This document shows positions 32,815-41,357 of a stretch of DNA of 64,000 bases, in pieces; position 1 is the first letter of the stretch, and each line of letters begins with the position of its first letter. Under the pieces are notes generated by a model that saw only the letters and a list, made by a program, of their open reading frames with translations, was not told where the DNA came from and searched no databases. The stretch is taken from assembly GCF_018998565.1 (NCBI RefSeq), contig NZ_JAHNZO010000017.1, positions 89,806 to 153,805 of the forward strand, written 5' to 3'. Both the position numbers and the translations under genes were made by a program. This DNA is from Paenibacillus oleatilyticus. GTDB lineage: Bacteria > Bacillota > Bacilli > Paenibacillales > NBRC-103111.

Positions 32815-33699
32815 CTAGTCGTCTTTGGCCGTACCGGACAGTTTGATTTGACATAAGGACAGGAGCATCGTAATCACGAAGACGACCGTCGCAATCGAAG
32901 CGGCGTAGCCCATCTCGTCGTTCCGGAAAGCCGCGCGGTACAGCATGGTGCCCAGCACCTCCGTAGAGCGGCCGGGACCGCCCGAGGTCAAAATGTAGAT
33001 CTCGTCGAACAGCTTGTAAGCGCCCAGCACAGTGATCATCGACGCGACCAGAATCATCTCCTTGACGCTCGGCAGCGTCACGGCAAAAAAGCTTCGGACG
33101 GGCCCCGCCCCGTCGAGATCGGCGGCTTCGTAGAAATCCTTCGGGATATTATGCATCGCGATCAAAAACAGCATCACGTTATAGCCGATATACTGCCATT
33201 GGGACACCCAGATCGCCGCATAAATGGCCAGATTGCTGTCTCCCAGCCAAGGCTGCGCCAAGGCATGCAGCCCTAGCGCCTTGAGGCCCAGATTGATGAT
33301 GCCCGTATCCGGGTTATAGATAAACTGCCACAGCAGGCCGATCACCACGAACGAGATCACGGAAGGAATAAAAAATACGGTGCGGAAAAAAGGCTGCATC
33401 TTCTGAAACAGCTTATGCTCCAGGATGGCGGCAATCACGAGCGCCGCGCCGACCTGAAACACGAACGAAATGACGGCATACAGCGAATTGTTCCGAAGCG
33501 CCGTATAGAATACGGGATCGGCAAACAAACGCTTAAAGTTATCGAAGCCGATAAAGGTTTTATTCGGGGAAAAGGCATTGAAGCTGAACAGGCTATAATA
33601 AAGATTCAAGGCGATCGGAGCGAGAACAAAAACGCTTACAAACACCAAAGCCGGTAAAGCGTACAAGCTTGCCAGCCTGCGATTCCGGAAAACATTCAT
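32815..33699 (-). CDS. Sugar ABC transporter permease, MalF type
   Basis: A 294-residue permease with six helices, opening with a short cytoplasmic start and PALVFVSVFVLAPIALNLYYSLFSF. The EAA loop is DFYEAADLDGAGPVRSFFAVTLPSVKE. AAAGGAG precedes the ATG. It forms the transmembrane dimer with the MalG-type partner that follows 14 bp later. Confidence 0.86.
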   Translation of the reverse strand: MNVFRNRRLASLYALPALVFVSVFVLAPIALNLYYSLFSFNAFSPNKTFIGFDNFKRLFADPVFYTALRNNSLYAVISFVFQVGAALVIAAILEHKLFQKMQPFFRTVFFIPSVISFVVIGLLWQFIYNPDTGIINLGLKALGLHALAQPWLGDSNLAIYAAIWVSQWQYIGYNVMLFLIAMHNIPKDFYEAADLDGAGPVRSFFAVTLPSVKEMILVASMITVLGAYKLFDEIYILTSGGPGRSTEVLGTMLYRAAFRNDEMGYAASIATVVFVITMLLSLCQIKLSGTAKDD

Positions 33700-33725
33700 G
33701 TGCCTTTTCTCCTTTCGGGAAGATC

Positions 33726-33752
33726 AAGGGGCTGCCGATTCGGCAACCCTTT
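33726..33752 (-). other. Intercistronic hairpin between binding protein and permease genes
   Basis: AAGGG-TGCCG pairs with CGGCA-CCCTT across a 3-nt loop. Such hairpins behind binding-protein genes usually protect the upstream message and lower permease expression. Confidence 0.6.
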
Positions 33753-33767
33753 GACGGGGGCTTCCGG

Positions 33768-35072
33768 TTATTTAAGCTCTTTGACTTCCTTGGCGACCTG
33801 CTGAACTTCCTTCATAATGTCCTCGGGCGACTTAAAGCCTTCCATCAACGGAGCGGCTGAAGTCCAGTACACGTCGACCAGCTTGGAATTGATCTGCACA
33901 TCGAGCCATTCATTCACTCCGTGATCCAGCAGCAGCTGCATGGCTTTCACGTTTTGCGGGAAGGAAGTGTCTTTGTTCACCGCGCCGATGACGGAGCTTT
34001 GCCATGTATTCATCTTCACCATTTTTTCCGCATTCGCCTTGCTGGTCAAAAACTTCAGGAAATCGATGGCCTCGTCCGGATGCTTGGACTCGGACGAGAC
34101 GACGAAGCCGTCCGCCCCTCCGACAATGGACTTCAGATCGCCGTCCTCCCCTTCCATCGGCGGCATCGGGAACACGTCCCAGTTATCTCCCATCGCCTCG
34201 ACCATCTGCGGGAATTCCTCGGAGTAGGAGTAGTACATCGCGCTTTTGCCGGCCAGGAACGATTGGAGCGCCATATCGGCCGGGGTCGTATTGACGTTTG
34301 AATTAAAGTAGCCTTTGTCTTGCAGCTCCTTGAATTTTTTAAGCGCATCTACATAGCCGGGATTCGTCCATTCGCCGGTTTTGTAATTGTAGTCCTTCGC
34401 GCGGACCTCCGGATTGACCATCATGAGATTGAACGCCGTCTCGTAGTGGATCGATGCCCAAATATCTTGCTGTCCGTAAGCGATCGGCGTTACGCCCGCG
34501 TTTTTCAGGGTCTCGCATAATTTCATGAATTCGTCGTACGTTTTAGGCTCCTGCAAATGATGCTTGGCGAAAATTTCTTTATTGTAGACGAAAAATTTGC
34601 CTAACAGACGCAGCGGAATGCCATAGGTCTTCCCTTCATATTGATAAGACTTCAACGCCGAAGGAATAAAGCTGTTTTTCCACGCCGGATCGTTCTCCAG
34701 ATAGGAGCTTACATCCTTGACCACGCCGGCCCGAATATATTTTTGGGCATATTCGCTGCCCCAGGAGAAGAAAATATCCGGTACGTCGCTGCCTCCCAGG
34801 ATGACTTTCATTTTATCCTTCAACGTCTCGTCATAAATGGCTTCCGCCTGAATCTTGATGTTCGGATGGCTTTGCTCGTATTCCTTGATCACTTCGTCGA
34901 AATAACCGCTGTAAACGGGCTGCGGCCAGGATCGCAGCACCTTGAGCGTAATTTGCTTGCCGTCGCCGGCCGCCTTGCCGCCTCCTTCGTCGGAGTTGGA
35001 ATTGGAGCAAGCCGTCATCGTAAGCGCCAAGCACAGGGTTGCCGTTGTAGCCATGCTAATGGTTTTGTTCAT
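33768..35072 (-). CDS. Sugar ABC transporter substrate-binding lipoprotein
   Basis: A 434-residue family 1 solute-binding protein. ATG 35072 follows GGGAGTGA. The signal peptide ends in a lipobox (LTMTAC), followed by a Ser/Asp/Gly-rich linker. The mature protein shows ITLKVLRSWPQPVYSGYFDEVIKEYEQSHPNIKIQAEAIYD, VPDIFFSWGSEY and YGIPLRLLGKFFVYNKEIF. It is the first gene of the importer-epimerase-deglycase operon. The cargo is inferred from the downstream genes to be a sugar-amine. Confidence 0.85.
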   Translation of the reverse strand: MNKTISMATTATLCLALTMTACSNSNSDEGGGKAAGDGKQITLKVLRSWPQPVYSGYFDEVIKEYEQSHPNIKIQAEAIYDETLKDKMKVILGGSDVPDIFFSWGSEYAQKYIRAGVVKDVSSYLENDPAWKNSFIPSALKSYQYEGKTYGIPLRLLGKFFVYNKEIFAKHHLQEPKTYDEFMKLCETLKNAGVTPIAYGQQDIWASIHYETAFNLMMVNPEVRAKDYNYKTGEWTNPGYVDALKKFKELQDKGYFNSNVNTTPADMALQSFLAGKSAMYYSYSEEFPQMVEAMGDNWDVFPMPPMEGEDGDLKSIVGGADGFVVSSESKHPDEAIDFLKFLTSKANAEKMVKMNTWQSSVIGAVNKDTSFPQNVKAMQLLLDHGVNEWLDVQINSKLVDVYWTSAAPLMEGFKSPEDIMKEVQQVAKEVKELK

Positions 35073-35099
35073 CGCAGTCACTCCCGCCATTTTGTTATA

Positions 35100-35111
35100 T
35101 GGTATATACCA
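35100..35111. promoter_or_regulatory. TGGTATATACCA operator copy 6
   Basis: It lies 3 bp after the -10 of the importer operon promoter, covering the start point, the same geometry as copy 3. Confidence 0.88.
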
Positions 35112-35114
35112 TTT

Positions 35115-35143
35115 ATTTGAAGCTTCGGCTCTCTTGCAGTCAA
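35115..35143 (-). promoter_or_regulatory. Promoter of the importer operon
   Basis: On the minus strand TTGACT (35138-35143), a 17-bp spacer and TCAAAT (35115-35120), directly followed by operator copy 6. Confidence 0.65.
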
Positions 35144-35182
35144 GATGCCGACAAGAAGCGTGCCAACCTGTTGTTGTCCTTT

Positions 35183-36142
35183 TCAGATCGATAAATTTTG
35201 CAGGATCGTCGCCAGTGACACGTCGTTGTGATTCTCTTGTCGAATCGGGTCGTCGTACCGGTGCGCCACGATTTTATTGCTTACGATGCCAAGCAGCCTG
35301 CCCCGCTCGCCGCGGGTTAGCAGATGAACGGCCTCCACGCCCCAGCGGCTTCCAAGCACCCGGTCCGCCGCCGTCGGACTTCCGCCTCGTTGAAGGTGGC
35401 CGAGTACGGTGGTCCGGACGTCGTAGCCCGCCATCGCTTTGATGCGGCTTGCAATGTCCGCGCCCGATCCGACGCCCTCTGCCGAAAGAATAATGCTGTG
35501 CCGCTTGCCGTCCCGGATCGAAGCCTGCAATTTCCGGATCAGATCCTCGATTCTAAATTCGATCTCCGGAACGATCACATATTCGGCGCCGCAGGCGACT
35601 CCGGCCCATAGGGCGATGCTTCCGCTATTGCGTCCCATCACCTCGATCAGGCCGATCCGGTCATGAGAGAACGAGGTGTCCCGAATCCGGTCCGCGGCTT
35701 CCACCACCGTATTGACCGCCGTATCGAAGCCCAGGGTCATCTCCGTTCCCGGCATGTCGTTGTCGATCGTTCCCGGAATGCAGACGGTAGCGACGCCTTC
35801 CGCCTCCAGCTTCTTCGCTCCTTCGAACGAGCCGTTCCCGCCGATCACGACAACGCTTTCGATTCCGGAAGCTTGAAGCTGCCTGACCGCCCGGGCTCTG
35901 CCTTCCTCGGTGCGGAATCGTTCCGACCGGCTGGTCTGCAGCATCGTTCCGCCGCGATGAATGATTCCCCCCACATCGCGCTCGGACAGCCTCTTGATTC
36001 GCCCTTCGATCAGCCCCTCGTAGCCTCCATATACCCCGAATACTTCGCAACCGAGACGGATGCCTTCCCGAACGACGGCCCGGATGGCGACGTTCATGCC
36101 CGGAGAGTCTCCGCCACTTGTTAACACGGCTATTTTTCTCAT
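35183..36142 (-). CDS. pfkA: 6-phosphofructokinase family (PfkA paralog) with GGNGS motif
   Basis: A 319-residue protein, the same length as B. subtilis PfkA. ATG 36142 follows GGGGGGA. PfkA motifs are SGGDSPGMNVAIRAVVR (residues 9-25), IHRGGTMLQTSRS, the catalytic PGTIDNDMPGTE, VEVMGRNSG-type substrate site and GHLQRGGSP. Unusually, the Mg-ATP motif GGDGS is GGNGS: the metal-binding Asp (E. coli D103) is Asn, read as AAC. Because it has its own copy of the locus operator and promoter, it is likely a pathway-specific paralog of the housekeeping enzyme, perhaps with altered activity. Confidence 0.85.
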   Translation of the reverse strand: MRKIAVLTSGGDSPGMNVAIRAVVREGIRLGCEVFGVYGGYEGLIEGRIKRLSERDVGGIIHRGGTMLQTSRSERFRTEEGRARAVRQLQASGIESVVVIGGNGSFEGAKKLEAEGVATVCIPGTIDNDMPGTEMTLGFDTAVNTVVEAADRIRDTSFSHDRIGLIEVMGRNSGSIALWAGVACGAEYVIVPEIEFRIEDLIRKLQASIRDGKRHSIILSAEGVGSGADIASRIKAMAGYDVRTTVLGHLQRGGSPTAADRVLGSRWGVEAVHLLTRGERGRLLGIVSNKIVAHRYDDPIRQENHNDVSLATILQNLSI

Positions 36143-36182
36143 CCGTATCCCCCCTATATCCAATTTCCTGTAAGCGTTTTAA

Positions 36183-36194
36183 TGGTATATACCA
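36183..36194. promoter_or_regulatory. TGGTATATACCA operator copy 7
   Basis: It directly follows the -10 of the pfkA-paralog promoter, with the same geometry as copies 3 and 6. Confidence 0.87.
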
Positions 36195-36223
36195 ATATTA
36201 CATGACTTCCTCCGTTCCCGCAA
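36195..36223 (-). promoter_or_regulatory. Promoter of the pfkA paralog
   Basis: On the minus strand a -35 TTGCGG, a 17-bp spacer and a -10 TAATAT abut the operator. Confidence 0.6.
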
Positions 36224-36267
36224 GTCTTTTCTTCCGGGGCCATGCGAAGGATCGATCGGCATGCATG

Positions 36268-36284
36268 AAAAAAGGCCTCCGGCC
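36268..36284 (-). terminator. Possible terminator of the mhq operon
   Basis: A short GGCC/GGCC stem, followed on the minus strand by TTTTTT, about 110 bp after the mhqD stop. Confidence 0.4.
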
Positions 36285-36392
36285 GCCGAAAAGCAAGGTT
36301 CAATCCTGCTTTCCGACAGCCAAGGCCCGCTGTATTGTATTGTGACACCTTTGCTTGCTGCGCTTTCGTTTCGCTCGTTTCGTCCGTTTCGT

Positions 36393-37004
36393 TTACAGTC
36401 CGAATTGCGCTTCGAACCAAGCTGCGGCCGCATCGGCTTCCATCGGCGTAAGCTGGTGGCCGTACCGCTCCCAATGGACCGTCACCGAAGCCCCCGCTCC
36501 GCTAAGCAGCCCCTCCAGCTCTTCGGTTTCCTGAGCCGAACAGATCGGATCGTTCGTCCCCGCTCCGATGAAGACCGGGATACCAGACAGATCCGGGAGC
36601 TCGATGCCTCTTCGCGGAACCATGGGATGATGCAGGATGGCGCCTTGCAGGGCGTTCCGGTAATGAAACAGCAGACTGCCTGCGATGTTCGCTCCGTTCG
36701 AATAGCCTACCGCGACGAGGCGGCTGCGGTCAAATCCGTATTGCGCGGCGGCCTGATCCAGAAACTCATTGACCTCCTGCGTGCGGAAGACAAGATCCTC
36801 TTCGTCGAACACGCCTTCGGCAAGCCGGCGGAAGAACCGGGGCATCCCGTTCTCCAGCACATTGCCCCGCAGGCTGAGTACGGAGGAATCCGGCGCTATG
36901 CGCTTCGCCAGCGGCAGCAGATCCCGCTCGGTTCCCCCCGTCCCATGGAAGAGCACCAAGGTCGGCGCTTCTTCCCGGCGGCCCTTTTCGAAAATATGCT
37001 TCAT
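36393..37004 (-). CDS. mhqD: Alpha/beta hydrolase of the MhqD type
   Basis: A 203-residue serine hydrolase (phospholipase/carboxylesterase family). The oxyanion region is LVLFHGTGGTERDLLPLA, the nucleophile is in VAVGYSNGANIAG, Asp is in GAGTNDPICS and His in YGHQLT. It overlaps mhqO by 4 nt (ATGA). In B. subtilis the MhqR regulon pairs such a hydrolase with ring-cleaving dioxygenases to break down quinones and catechols. Confidence 0.85.
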   Translation of the reverse strand: MKHIFEKGRREEAPTLVLFHGTGGTERDLLPLAKRIAPDSSVLSLRGNVLENGMPRFFRRLAEGVFDEEDLVFRTQEVNEFLDQAAAQYGFDRSRLVAVGYSNGANIAGSLLFHYRNALQGAILHHPMVPRRGIELPDLSGIPVFIGAGTNDPICSAQETEELEGLLSGAGASVTVHWERYGHQLTPMEADAAAAWFEAQFGL

Positions 37005-37951
37005 GGGCGTTTTCCCTCCAATACTCTCACTTGAATCGGCAGCAGATTCGCCTCAATCGCGGCACGATGGGGTTCATACCACTCGGGCAGCATTAATTTC
37101 TCGCCCAGCGTTTCGGCGGGTTCGTCACGGGCGAAGCCTGGCGGATCGGTCGCGATCTCGAACAGAATGCCCCCGGCCTCGCGGAAATAGAGCGCATTGA
37201 AATATTGGCGGTCGATGATGGACGTCGGGCGATAGCCGTAGCTCTGCACTTCGCCCTGCCACTGGGCATGCTGCTCGAAATCCGCCGCGCGCCACGCGAT
37301 ATGATGAATAGTGCCCGCACCTTCGCTGCCCCGGCTCACAGCCTCGAGCGGGACATCGATCACGTTGCCGAGCTCCCCGGCGGACCGAAAGCGAGCATAC
37401 TCGCCGTCTTCCGCGACCTTCTCCAAGCCAAGCAGATGTACCAGCGCTTCCGTTGTTTTGTTCGGGTCGGTGCTGAATAGCACGGCGCCTCCGAAGCCCT
37501 TGATCGCTTTGTCAGTCGGAATCCCGCCAAACGACCAGCCGCTGTTCGGGCCTTCCTCCCGTTCAACCAGCTCCAGCCGCAGCCCTTCATTATCTTCGAA
37601 TTGCAGGAACGTCTCCGAGAAGCGGTTTGCTCTCGTTACGGCAATCCCGAAGCTTGCGAGACGCTCCTCCCAGTACCCGAGAGCGCCCATAGGGACGGCA
37701 TACGTCGTGATGCCGACTTGACCGCCGCCGACCCGGCCTTTGCGGGAGGTCGGCCACGGGAAGAACGTTATGATCGTTCCCGGGCTTCCCGCTTCGTTGC
37801 CGAAGTATAGATGGTATACCTCGGGAGCGTCAAAGTTGATCGTTTTCTTCACCAGACGCAGCCCCAGAATGCCTGCATAAAAATCAACGTTGGCCTGCGG
37901 ATCTCTTGCAAAAGCCGTAATATGATGAATACCGGATGTTTGTAATGTCAT
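37001..37951 (-). CDS. mhqO: Ring-cleaving dioxygenase of the MhqO/MhqA type
   Basis: A 316-residue protein with two tandem VOC modules (about residues 5-140 and 150-285). It begins GIHHITAFARDPQANVDFYAGILGLRLVKKTINFDAP. The probable metal ligands are His in GIHHIT, His in IHHIAWRAAD and Glu in GGILFEIATDPPGF. AGAGGAGG precedes the ATG. In the B. subtilis MhqR regulon this enzyme helps detoxify hydroquinones. It is the middle gene of a DoxX-MhqO-MhqD operon. Confidence 0.9.
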   Translation of the reverse strand: MTLQTSGIHHITAFARDPQANVDFYAGILGLRLVKKTINFDAPEVYHLYFGNEAGSPGTIITFFPWPTSRKGRVGGGQVGITTYAVPMGALGYWEERLASFGIAVTRANRFSETFLQFEDNEGLRLELVEREEGPNSGWSFGGIPTDKAIKGFGGAVLFSTDPNKTTEALVHLLGLEKVAEDGEYARFRSAGELGNVIDVPLEAVSRGSEGAGTIHHIAWRAADFEQHAQWQGEVQSYGYRPTSIIDRQYFNALYFREAGGILFEIATDPPGFARDEPAETLGEKLMLPEWYEPHRAAIEANLLPIQVRVLEGKRP

Positions 37952-38013
37952 AAGAAAATCCTCCTCTATTTTAGGTTAGTTCATGACTTAGTCATCTCAT
38001 GATTCGTGCCAAA

Positions 38014-38421
38014 TTATTTAAGCAATGCATCCAGCGAATAAGCCCCGGCGCCCGTCAATGCCACGCCGATAGCGACAACCAGCAGCACGAGTTGGTATTC
38101 GTACCCGTTGGCGGTAGACCAGAGGCCGTTCGGACCGTGCACCTTCACGATCGCGCCGAGCATGGTCGCGGCGATTAACACTGCAGCCAGCGGGGTAAGC
38201 AGACCGGCTGCAAAAAGGACGCCTCCGAGCAATTCCATCAGTCCGGCCAATACCGCCATGACGACACCCGGCTTGATGCCGACCGACTCCATCCACCCGC
38301 CGGTTCCCTTCGGACCGTAGCCGCCGAACCAGCCGAACAGCTTCTGCGCCCCGTGCCCGATAAACAGCAGCCCAACCACCAACCGAACCAACAACAACCC
38401 CAATGCCAACATCATCATCAT
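38014..38421 (-). CDS. mhqP: DoxX-family membrane protein (MhqP/CatD type)
   Basis: A 135-residue protein with four hydrophobic helices. The start is ambiguous because four ATG codons in a row follow TGGAGG; the third or fourth has the best spacing. DoxX features are [33 protein letters not shown] and [22 protein letters not shown]. In the Mhq/Cat regulons this gene accompanies quinone dioxygenases and probably works with thiol or quinone redox reactions at the membrane. Confidence 0.84.
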   Translation of the reverse strand: MMMMLALGLLLVRLVVGLLFIGHGAQKLFGWFGGYGPKGTGGWMESVGIKPGVVMAVLAGLMELLGGVLFAAGLLTPLAAVLIAATMLGAIVKVHGPNGLWSTANGYEYQLVLLVVAIGVALTGAGAYSLDALLK

Positions 38422-38443
38422 CCTCCATTATTTTTAATTTGTT

Positions 38444-38461
38444 ATTCTTAATTTTAAGATA
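38444..38461. promoter_or_regulatory. Palindromic operator proximal to mhqP
   Basis: TCTTAA-TT-TTAAGA (38446-38459) with similar flanks lies about 25 bp before the mhqP ATGs. Its core resembles the site at 38673-38692 and MhqR/CatR-type MarR operators (ATCT...AGAT). Confidence 0.55.
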
Positions 38462-38672
38462 TTTAACGTAGCTTCCTTACAAAAATATTACCGCATAGCT
38501 TACAACATCTCGGTGCCACATATAGGACCAATTACTCTGCTTCACGCCTTCACGCTAAGCAAGCCACCCTACTTCCCAAAAGCACGGCCTATGCTTCCCT
38601 CAATCGCTCCACCCTTTCGTACGCTATCGTTTATGCACCCCGAATTCCTCCTTGCTGATGTCTTTAATTTAA

Positions 38673-38692
38673 TTATCTTGATTTAAAGATAA
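38673..38692. promoter_or_regulatory. Palindromic operator distal to mhqP
   Basis: TTATCTTGATTTAAAGATAA is a near-perfect palindrome of the ATCTT...AAGAT type, between the mhq operon and the rpiA stop, about 250 bp before mhqP. The sequence between the two palindromes (38466-38672) shows no gene. Confidence 0.55.
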
Positions 38693-38733
38693 ATCATTTT
38701 GTGATCTATGTCAATAGTCAATTTAGAAAAAAA

Positions 38734-39408
38734 TCAGGTTCCGGACTTCGTCCTGACCGTCCCATCGGGATGCCCTACCATGATCAGATCCGCCATGTTG
38801 ACGAACAACCCGTTCTCCACAACTCCGGTCAGCTTGTTCAGCTCCACCGTCAATTCGCCGGGATTCGGAATCGACCCGAACCGGCAGTCGATCACGTAAT
38901 TGCCGTTATCCGTCACGAAGGGAGCCCCGTCCCTTATCCGCAGAATCGGTTCGCAGCCCATTTGCCCCAGCTGCTTGCTTGTCATCTCCCAACCGAACGG
39001 CACGACTTCAACGGGAAGCGGAAACTGGCCCAGAACGGGTACGCACTTGGAATGATCGACGACGACAATGAAGCGGTCCGAAAATGACGCAATCATTTTC
39101 TCCCGCAGCAATGCTCCTCCCCCGCCCTTGATCAGCTCATCCTTCGGACTGACCTCGTCCGCACCGTCCACGGTCAGATCCAACGGAGCTTGCAACTGGG
39201 CAAGCGGAAGAAGAGGAATCCCCGCCTCGCGCGCCAGCTTTTCGGTCTGGACGGACGTCGGCACGGCCTCGATCCGCAGGCCTTCCTTAACCAGCTCGCC
39301 GAGCCTGAGAATGGTCCAATATACCGTCGATCCGGTTCCAAGACCGATTCTCATCCCGTCGCTTATGTATTCCGCCGCTTTCTCGCCGGCTGCTTTTTTC
39401 GCATCCAT
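38734..39408 (-). CDS. rpiA: Ribose-5-phosphate isomerase A
   Basis: A 224-residue enzyme interconverting ribose 5-phosphate and ribulose 5-phosphate in the pentose phosphate pathway. Motifs are GLGTGSTVYW (residues 22-31), TVDGADEVSP, KGGGGALLREK (active-site Lys and Glu) and VVDHSKCVPVLGQFPLPVEVVPF. It is monocistronic; no T-tract terminator is evident. Confidence 0.93.
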   Translation of the reverse strand: MDAKKAAGEKAAEYISDGMRIGLGTGSTVYWTILRLGELVKEGLRIEAVPTSVQTEKLAREAGIPLLPLAQLQAPLDLTVDGADEVSPKDELIKGGGGALLREKMIASFSDRFIVVVDHSKCVPVLGQFPLPVEVVPFGWEMTSKQLGQMGCEPILRIRDGAPFVTDNGNYVIDCRFGSIPNPGELTVELNKLTGVVENGLFVNMADLIMVGHPDGTVRTKSGT

Positions 39409-39501
39409 GTTTAGTGCCCCCGATCGTGCAGACTTTCCCCCGGCAGCCGGTAGACCGGCAGGGGATGTACCTCCACACCGGTCGGCTGCTGCTGGCAGGT
39501 T

Positions 39502-40101
39502 CTAAGTATAAATTTTAACACGCTCCTCCAGCGGTTTAAACTCCTTGTCACCAGGAGGCGCCGTAGGCTTGCCGAACGGCATCTGGGCAATAAGCTCCCA
39601 CGTTTCCGGCAGGCTCCATTCCGCTCTGACCTTATCGTCGATCAGTGGGTTATAATGCTGCAGCGATGCCCCCAAGCCTTCGTTCGCCAGCGCGGTCCAG
39701 ATGACATACTGGAGCATGCCCGACGACTGCTGGGCCCAGGTCGGAAAACGCTCCTGATAGGTGGGGAATTGAGCTTGCAGCGCTTCGATCACGGCCATAT
39801 CTTCGAAGTACAGAATAGTGCCGTAGGCGGCGCGGAACCCGTCCATACGCTTCTGGGTGGAGGCAAACTGGTCTTCGGGCACAATCGCCTTCAACACCTG
39901 CGTTGTAATCTCCCACAGCTTATCGTGATGCTTCCCGAACAATACAACCGCCCGCGCGCTTTGCGAGTTGAAGGAGGAAGGCGTGTGCTTTACCGCTTCA
40001 TAGACGATTTCCCGGATTTTATCGTCCGGAACGGTCGATTCTTTGCTTAATGTGTAAATGGTCCGCCTTTTCTTCGCCAAGGTTAGAAATTCGTTTGCCA
40101 C
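39502..40101 (-). CDS. Nitroreductase-family NAD(P)H:flavin oxidoreductase (MhqN/YodC-like)
   Basis: A 199-residue FMN-dependent nitroreductase starting at GTG, with AGGAGATG upstream. The start FLTLAKKRRTIYTLSKESTVPDDKIREIVYEAVKHTPSSFNSQSARAVVLFG contains the FMN-binding RRTIY and SSFNSQ motifs; NEGLGASLQHYNPLID lies near the C-terminus. Its type (MhqN/HBN1) and its position near mhqPOD suggest quinone or nitro-compound reduction. Confidence 0.85.
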   Translation of the reverse strand: MANEFLTLAKKRRTIYTLSKESTVPDDKIREIVYEAVKHTPSSFNSQSARAVVLFGKHHDKLWEITTQVLKAIVPEDQFASTQKRMDGFRAAYGTILYFEDMAVIEALQAQFPTYQERFPTWAQQSSGMLQYVIWTALANEGLGASLQHYNPLIDDKVRAEWSLPETWELIAQMPFGKPTAPPGDKEFKPLEERVKIYT

Positions 40102-40271
40102 TGTTCCACATCTCCTGTCGCAAAATGGGTATTAGCTTTACACCTCTTACAAGCTTCCCGAAAACCTATCGTCTTTATTCGTTACTTCATCTTGATAAGC
40201 TTCATTAACCGTTCTGTCCCATCCGTAAACCGCACTCTACCATCTAAGGCATCCCCGATTCCGCTGTCGCT

Positions 40272-41357
40272 CTATGCCTGATGAACCGATAGTAAGCCCT
40301 CCTGCTGCGACGCGGCAGATTGGCTTTCCCAGACGGTGCTTGGAATCTCGCGCCGCAGCACCGGGGCTATATCGGCCGCGAACCGTTCCATCTGCTCGCG
40401 CTGCTCCGCTTCCGTCAATCCGTCGACACTGATACTGAGTACTTGATGTCCGTATGCCCGATGGTAATTCAGAATCTTCTCTATCACGAAGTCTGCACTC
40501 CCGACTAGTACGGGGCCGTTCTTGAGGTTATCCTCCAGATCTCGGAAGGGCGATTGGTTATGCTGTGCCGCTGCTGTGGAGATAAAAGCGTCGTAGTAAG
40601 GGCGAAAGCGTCTGACCGCTTCCTCGGAGGTATTGGCCAAATACAAGCTTCCTGCTCCTGCGCCGACGACGGCATCCTTCGGATCGCGACCATAATAGGC
40701 CCAGCGTTCGCGGTAATGATCGATCAGCGCTTTATACTTGGCTTGGGGGTGGAACGTATTGGACGAGAAGATCGGCTCGCCGTATTTTGCGGCCAATTCG
40801 GTGGAAATCGTGCTGGATGCGCTGCCGTGCCATACGGGAATAGGCTGCTGGAGAGGTCTTGGTTGTGTGGTCACGTTGTCCAGCGACGAGCGATAGCGCC
40901 CCTGCCAGGTGACGTTCTCTTCGTTCCATAATCGCTTGAGCAGAGCATACCGTTCCGATAGCGATTCCCACTGCTCCTCCTCGGTGATGCCGAAGAGCGG
41001 ATAGTGGCGGGGATCGTTGCCCTTGCCGATGATCAGCTCCAGCCGGCCGCCGGAGAGGTGGTCGAGCGTGGCGTAGTCTTCGGCCACACGCACCGGGTCA
41101 AGCACGCTCAAGACGGTCACGGTGGTCAATAAGCGGATGCGCGAGGTTCTGGCCGCGATAGCGCTCAGGATTACCGGCGGCGAGGAGGACAGGAACGGGG
41201 CGCCATGCCGCTCGCCCACGCCATAAGCTTCGAAGCCCAGCTCCTCCGCGAGCATCGCTTGCTTCAGCACGTTCTGAAATTTCTGCTGCGCCGTCAAAGC
41301 TTCCCCCGTCACGGCATTGGGGAGATTCATCACAAGGCTGGACAAAACAAATTTCAT
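40272..41357 (-). CDS. LLM-class flavin-dependent monooxygenase/oxidoreductase
   Basis: A 361-residue bacterial luciferase-like TIM barrel. Motifs are AEELGFEAYGVGERHGAPFLSSSPPVILSAIAARTSRIRL, TTVTVLSVLDPVRVAEDYATLDHLSGGRLELIIGKGND and PIPVWHGSAS. It starts at ATG 41357, with AAGGAGG upstream. The substrate is unknown; such enzymes often oxidise aromatic or aliphatic xenobiotics, matching the neighbouring detoxification genes. Confidence 0.86.
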   Translation of the reverse strand: MKFVLSSLVMNLPNAVTGEALTAQQKFQNVLKQAMLAEELGFEAYGVGERHGAPFLSSSPPVILSAIAARTSRIRLLTTVTVLSVLDPVRVAEDYATLDHLSGGRLELIIGKGNDPRHYPLFGITEEEQWESLSERYALLKRLWNEENVTWQGRYRSSLDNVTTQPRPLQQPIPVWHGSASSTISTELAAKYGEPIFSSNTFHPQAKYKALIDHYRERWAYYGRDPKDAVVGAGAGSLYLANTSEEAVRRFRPYYDAFISTAAAQHNQSPFRDLEDNLKNGPVLVGSADFVIEKILNYHRAYGHQVLSISVDGLTEAEQREQMERFAADIAPVLRREIPSTVWESQSAASQQEGLLSVHQA

